Made by a program: the position numbers and the translations under genes. Below, one piece after another: positions 61,833 to 64,000 of a stretch of DNA of 64,000 bases. Every line of letters starts with the position of its first letter. Position 1 is the first letter of the stretch. The DNA is taken from contig NZ_SKCD01000017.1 of NCBI RefSeq assembly GCF_006542765.1, positions 1 to 64,000 of the forward strand. Reading direction: 5' to 3'. The notes below the pieces were generated by a model. The model did not search any database and had not been told where the DNA came from. It saw nothing but the letters and a program-made list of their open reading frames with translations. The DNA is from Paenibacillus luteus. Lineage in GTDB: Bacteria; Bacillota; Bacilli; Paenibacillales; Paenibacillaceae.

Positions 61833-62427
61833 AAAAACCGTCCTCTCTCTTCTTTAAATGTTCTCCGTTGTCTACAAACTTTCTATTCATGCTGTGTTTG
61901 CAGCAGGCTTGTTCGTTATTGCTCAATCTCCTCCTTTAAATGTTCTAAATTCCAGACAAACCCATAGTAGCACCGTATTTCCAGTTACACAACGCCATAT
62001 GAGCAATGAGACAAGATTACACATGAAAAGATAATTCAGTCCCAGTATTTGTATAAAACAAGCGATAAACAGATGTTTGAACCTAGATGCCTCCGCCACA
62101 TATCCAAGGCTTAAACAATAATAATGCACATGATAATCGTAGGAATGCATCTTCAGCATGCGATGCAACTGCTTTATGCTAGGATTATAAGATCGTTCAC
62201 AGCGCCGCATGGATATACCATATTACCTGCCGATTTTGCAACCAATATTAGACTAATATTGGTTTTATTTATTTGTGGCTTACAGTCATGGCAATATGCA
62301 AAATCGGTTAGCGGCGTTTATTCCTATCCCATAATTAAGGAGGTGGTATCAAAAGAGAACGCCGGTCTGCGCAAAAATGAAAGCGCATTAATAGTTGTTT
62401 GTTTAAAAATATACTAGGAGGTTTTTT
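61833..62427. other. Long divergent intergenic region before the discoidin protein
   Basis: It contains the promoter of the FN3-like gene and, at 62230-62307, a nested pair of perfect inverted repeats. Open frames such as 61923-62210 and 62124-62417 lack sites and protein-like composition. Confidence 0.5.
62230..62307 (+). repeat. Nested inverted repeats in the leader of the discoidin gene
   Basis: The outer pair CCGATTTTGCA (62230-62240) and TGCAAAATCGG (62297-62307) is an exact 11-bp match. The inner pair, AACCAATATTAG (62240-62251) and CTAATATTGGTT (62253-62264), is a perfect 12-bp dyad around one base, followed by TTATTTATTT. The inner element can act as a terminator-like hairpin, the outer as an alternative fold or operator pair. 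It lies 120 bases upstream of the discoidin gene start. Confidence 0.65.
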
Positions 62428-64000
62428 ATGTTCTCTATGAGCCAAATGCTGCAAAGAAAACCGATTGTTATTTTATTTTTGGCATGTGTCCTCTTGTTAT
62501 CACAGCTCACTCAGTATCCTTCCTCCTCTTCAGCCGCAGGCGGTCCTAACCTTGCTCTCGGCAAAACAGTAACGGCTAGCGGCCACGCTGATGTGTACGT
62601 TGCCAGCAATGTTAATGACAGCAATGCGGGTACGTATTGGGAAAGCACGAACAATGCATTTCCACAATGGATTCAAATTGATCTCGGTTCCAATACCAGC
62701 ATAGATCAAATCGTGTTGAAGCTGCCGACTGGCTGGGGGACGCGTACGCAAACACTCGCTGTTCAAGGCAGCACAAACGGCTCAACATTTACCTCTATTG
62801 TCAGCTCTGCAAGCTATACCTTTAATCCTTCGGTAAGCAGCAATGCGGTGACCATTAATTTTACCGCAACCAGTACCCGTTACGTTCGCCTAAACCTTAC
62901 GGCTAACACGGGCTGGCCCGCTGGACAACTCTCTGAATTTGAAATTTACGGCTCCACGGTAACACCTACTCCAACTCCTACACCGACGGCTACGCCTACA
63001 CCAACAGCAACACCAACTTTAACTCCCACACCGACCCTAACACCGACACCAACAATAGCACCAACACCTACAACTACGGTTACGCCAACGCCTCCTGCTG
63101 GGTCCAACTTAGCTCTAGGCAAATCAATCACTTCTTCCTCAACGGTCCACACTTTCGTAGCCACAAACGGCAATGACGGCAGCACGACTACATACTGGGA
63201 GGGCGGCAGCAATCCAAGCCAGCTGACTGTTGATCTTGGTGCAAACCACAACATAACATCGATTGTTCTGAAGCTTAATCCGTCCAATGAATGGGGCGCT
63301 CGTACGCAAACCATTCAAGTGTTAGGCAACACCCAAGACACGGCTGCATTCACTAACTTGGTTTCTGCTGGAACGTATACGTTCAACCCTGCTAGCGGCA
63401 ACTCGGTAACCATTCCGGTTGCAGCTACAGCCAAACAGGTTCGATTGAATATAACAGCCAACAGCGGCGCTCCTGCCGGCCAAGTAGCCGAGTTCGAAAT
63501 TTATGGTGCCGCGGCTCCCAATCCGGACCTCACCATTACAGGTTTGACTTGGACGCCAACGGCTCCCATTGAGACAAACGCCATAACACTTAGTGCAACG
63601 GTTAAAAATATCGGCACCTCGAACTCTCCTGCGACTACTGTCAACTTCTATCTGGGCAACGAACTTGCCGGTTCCGCTCCGGTTGCCGCTTTGACAGCAG
63701 GCGCATCAGCAACAGTCTCGCTCAATGCCGGTACGAAAAATGCAGGCACGTACCCGGTTAGCGCAAAGGTCGATGAGGGCAACGCGATTATCGAACAGAA
63801 CGAAACGAACAACAGCTACAACAGTTCGACTGCGCTGACTGTCGCTGCTGTGCCAAGCTCTGATTTAGTCGCAACAGCTACTTGGAATCCTAGTAATCCG
63901 AGTGCTGGCAATACGGTAACTTTTACGGTAAATCTTAAAAACCAAGGCAATATTGCTTCTGCAGGCGGCGCTCATGCCATCACGCTCGTACTTAAGAACG
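62428..64000 (+). CDS. Secreted protein with two discoidin (F5/8 type C) domains and CARDB domains (continues beyond the window)
   Basis: At least 524 residues lie in the window and the frame is open at the right edge. AGGAGG lies 7 bases before the ATG. A signal peptide ends near SSSAAGGP. Discoidin domain 1 (about 38-170, NLALGKTVTASGHADVYVAS) is followed by a Thr/Pro linker (about 173-225), then discoidin domain 2 (about 230-365). A CARDB domain starts at PDLTITGLTWTPTAPIETN and a second at SDLVATATWNPSNPSAGNTV. Such proteins usually carry a glycosidase or lyase or act as surface-binding modules; the part that would tell is outside the window. Confidence 0.9.
   Translation, partial: MFSMSQMLQRKPIVILFLACVLLLSQLTQYPSSSSAAGGPNLALGKTVTASGHADVYVASNVNDSNAGTYWESTNNAFPQWIQIDLGSNTSIDQIVLKLPTGWGTRTQTLAVQGSTNGSTFTSIVSSASYTFNPSVSSNAVTINFTATSTRYVRLNLTANTGWPAGQLSEFEIYGSTVTPTPTPTPTATPTPTATPTLTPTPTLTPTPTIAPTPTTTVTPTPPAGSNLALGKSITSSSTVHTFVATNGNDGSTTTYWEGGSNPSQLTVDLGANHNITSIVLKLNPSNEWGARTQTIQVLGNTQDTAAFTNLVSAGTYTFNPASGNSVTIPVAATAKQVRLNITANSGAPAGQVAEFEIYGAAAPNPDLTITGLTWTPTAPIETNAITLSATVKNIGTSNSPATTVNFYLGNELAGSAPVAALTAGASATVSLNAGTKNAGTYPVSAKVDEGNAIIEQNETNNSYNSSTALTVAAVPSSDLVATATWNPSNPSAGNTVTFTVNLKNQGNIASAGGAHAITLVLKN

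Noticed and set aside
61723..62210. Two short minus-strand frames upstream of the FN3-like protein
   Set aside because: No ribosome sites and Cys/His-rich random-looking translations; the region is better explained as leader and promoter DNA.
62124..62417. 97-residue plus-strand open frame before the discoidin gene
   Set aside because: It runs through the nested inverted repeats, lacks a ribosome site and has no protein-like pattern.
1..64000. CRISPR arrays, rRNA, tRNA, prophage or integrase genes
   Set aside because: No spaced direct repeats, no recognisable RNA gene sequences and no phage or integrase-like proteins were seen in the window.

Overview
The window looks like a chromosomal stretch of a Gram-positive member of the Paenibacillaceae (Paenibacillus or a close relative). 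The reasons are the YesMN/Lpl-type oligosaccharide uptake system, the long AraC regulators fused to siderophore-binding domains (Btr type), a deo operon with a Bacillus-type DeoR operator, SLH and discoidin/CARDB exoproteins, a YdaT-like stress peptide, CsbD, strong AGGAGG ribosome sites and frequent TTG/GTG starts. No rRNA, tRNA or CRISPR array was seen. All calls rest on reading the sequence; no database search was run.

Layout. 1-130: end of an IS3-family element, then a 15-copy 11-bp tandem repeat (307-471). 573-7800 (minus): permease, permease, lipoprotein and YesM/YesN two-component system for an unknown oligosaccharide. 8073-12676 (minus): a small membrane protein, a Fur-boxed ferredoxin/thioredoxin-reductase-like flavoprotein, and the first siderophore regulator/receptor pair. 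12947-16307: a membrane protein, a PadR-DUF2812 pair and a triple LysM protein. 16540-22334 (plus): a complete nucleoside salvage operon deoC-cdd-nupC-deoB-deoD-pdp. 22341-29283: Lrp regulator, YitT-like protein, a VTC/DUF4956/carbohydrate-binding cluster and a divergent OmpR-type two-component system. 29358-36723: two more siderophore modules flanking a GH8 glycosidase and a YdaT-like peptide, followed by a relic of an iron-siderophore permease. 37304-45454: an eight-gene catabolic operon (cupin, Tm-1-like protein, sugar epimerase, Gfo/Idh/MocA dehydrogenase, ABC importer, PEP-hydrolase-family protein) with a divergent XRE-cupin regulator. 45695-48007: SLH surface protein. 49081-60840: four more siderophore regulator/receptor modules. 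60948-64000: CsbD, a secreted protein and the start of a large discoidin/CARDB exoprotein.

The main theme is iron. Seven regulator/receptor modules lie in this window, each joining an AraC-type regulator to a FepB/FeuA-like siderophore-binding lipoprotein, and each with a Fur-box-like palindrome. They come in two forms. In four modules (A 9910-12676, C 34009-36723, F 53219-55983, G 58125-60840) the AraC protein has its own cytoplasmic binding-protein-like sensor domain that resembles the adjacent lipoprotein. In three modules (B 29358-31340, D 49081-51009, E 51128-53047) one uninterrupted frame runs from the AraC domain straight through a Fur box, a ribosome site and a start codon into a complete lipoprotein with signal peptide. 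In all three the lipoprotein start falls at residue 318-320 and the Fur box is read in the same codon register. These could encode both a membrane-spanning AraC/siderophore receptor and, from the internal Fur-controlled start, a free lipoprotein. No intact siderophore permease or ATPase is present, so the receptors must feed transporters encoded elsewhere.
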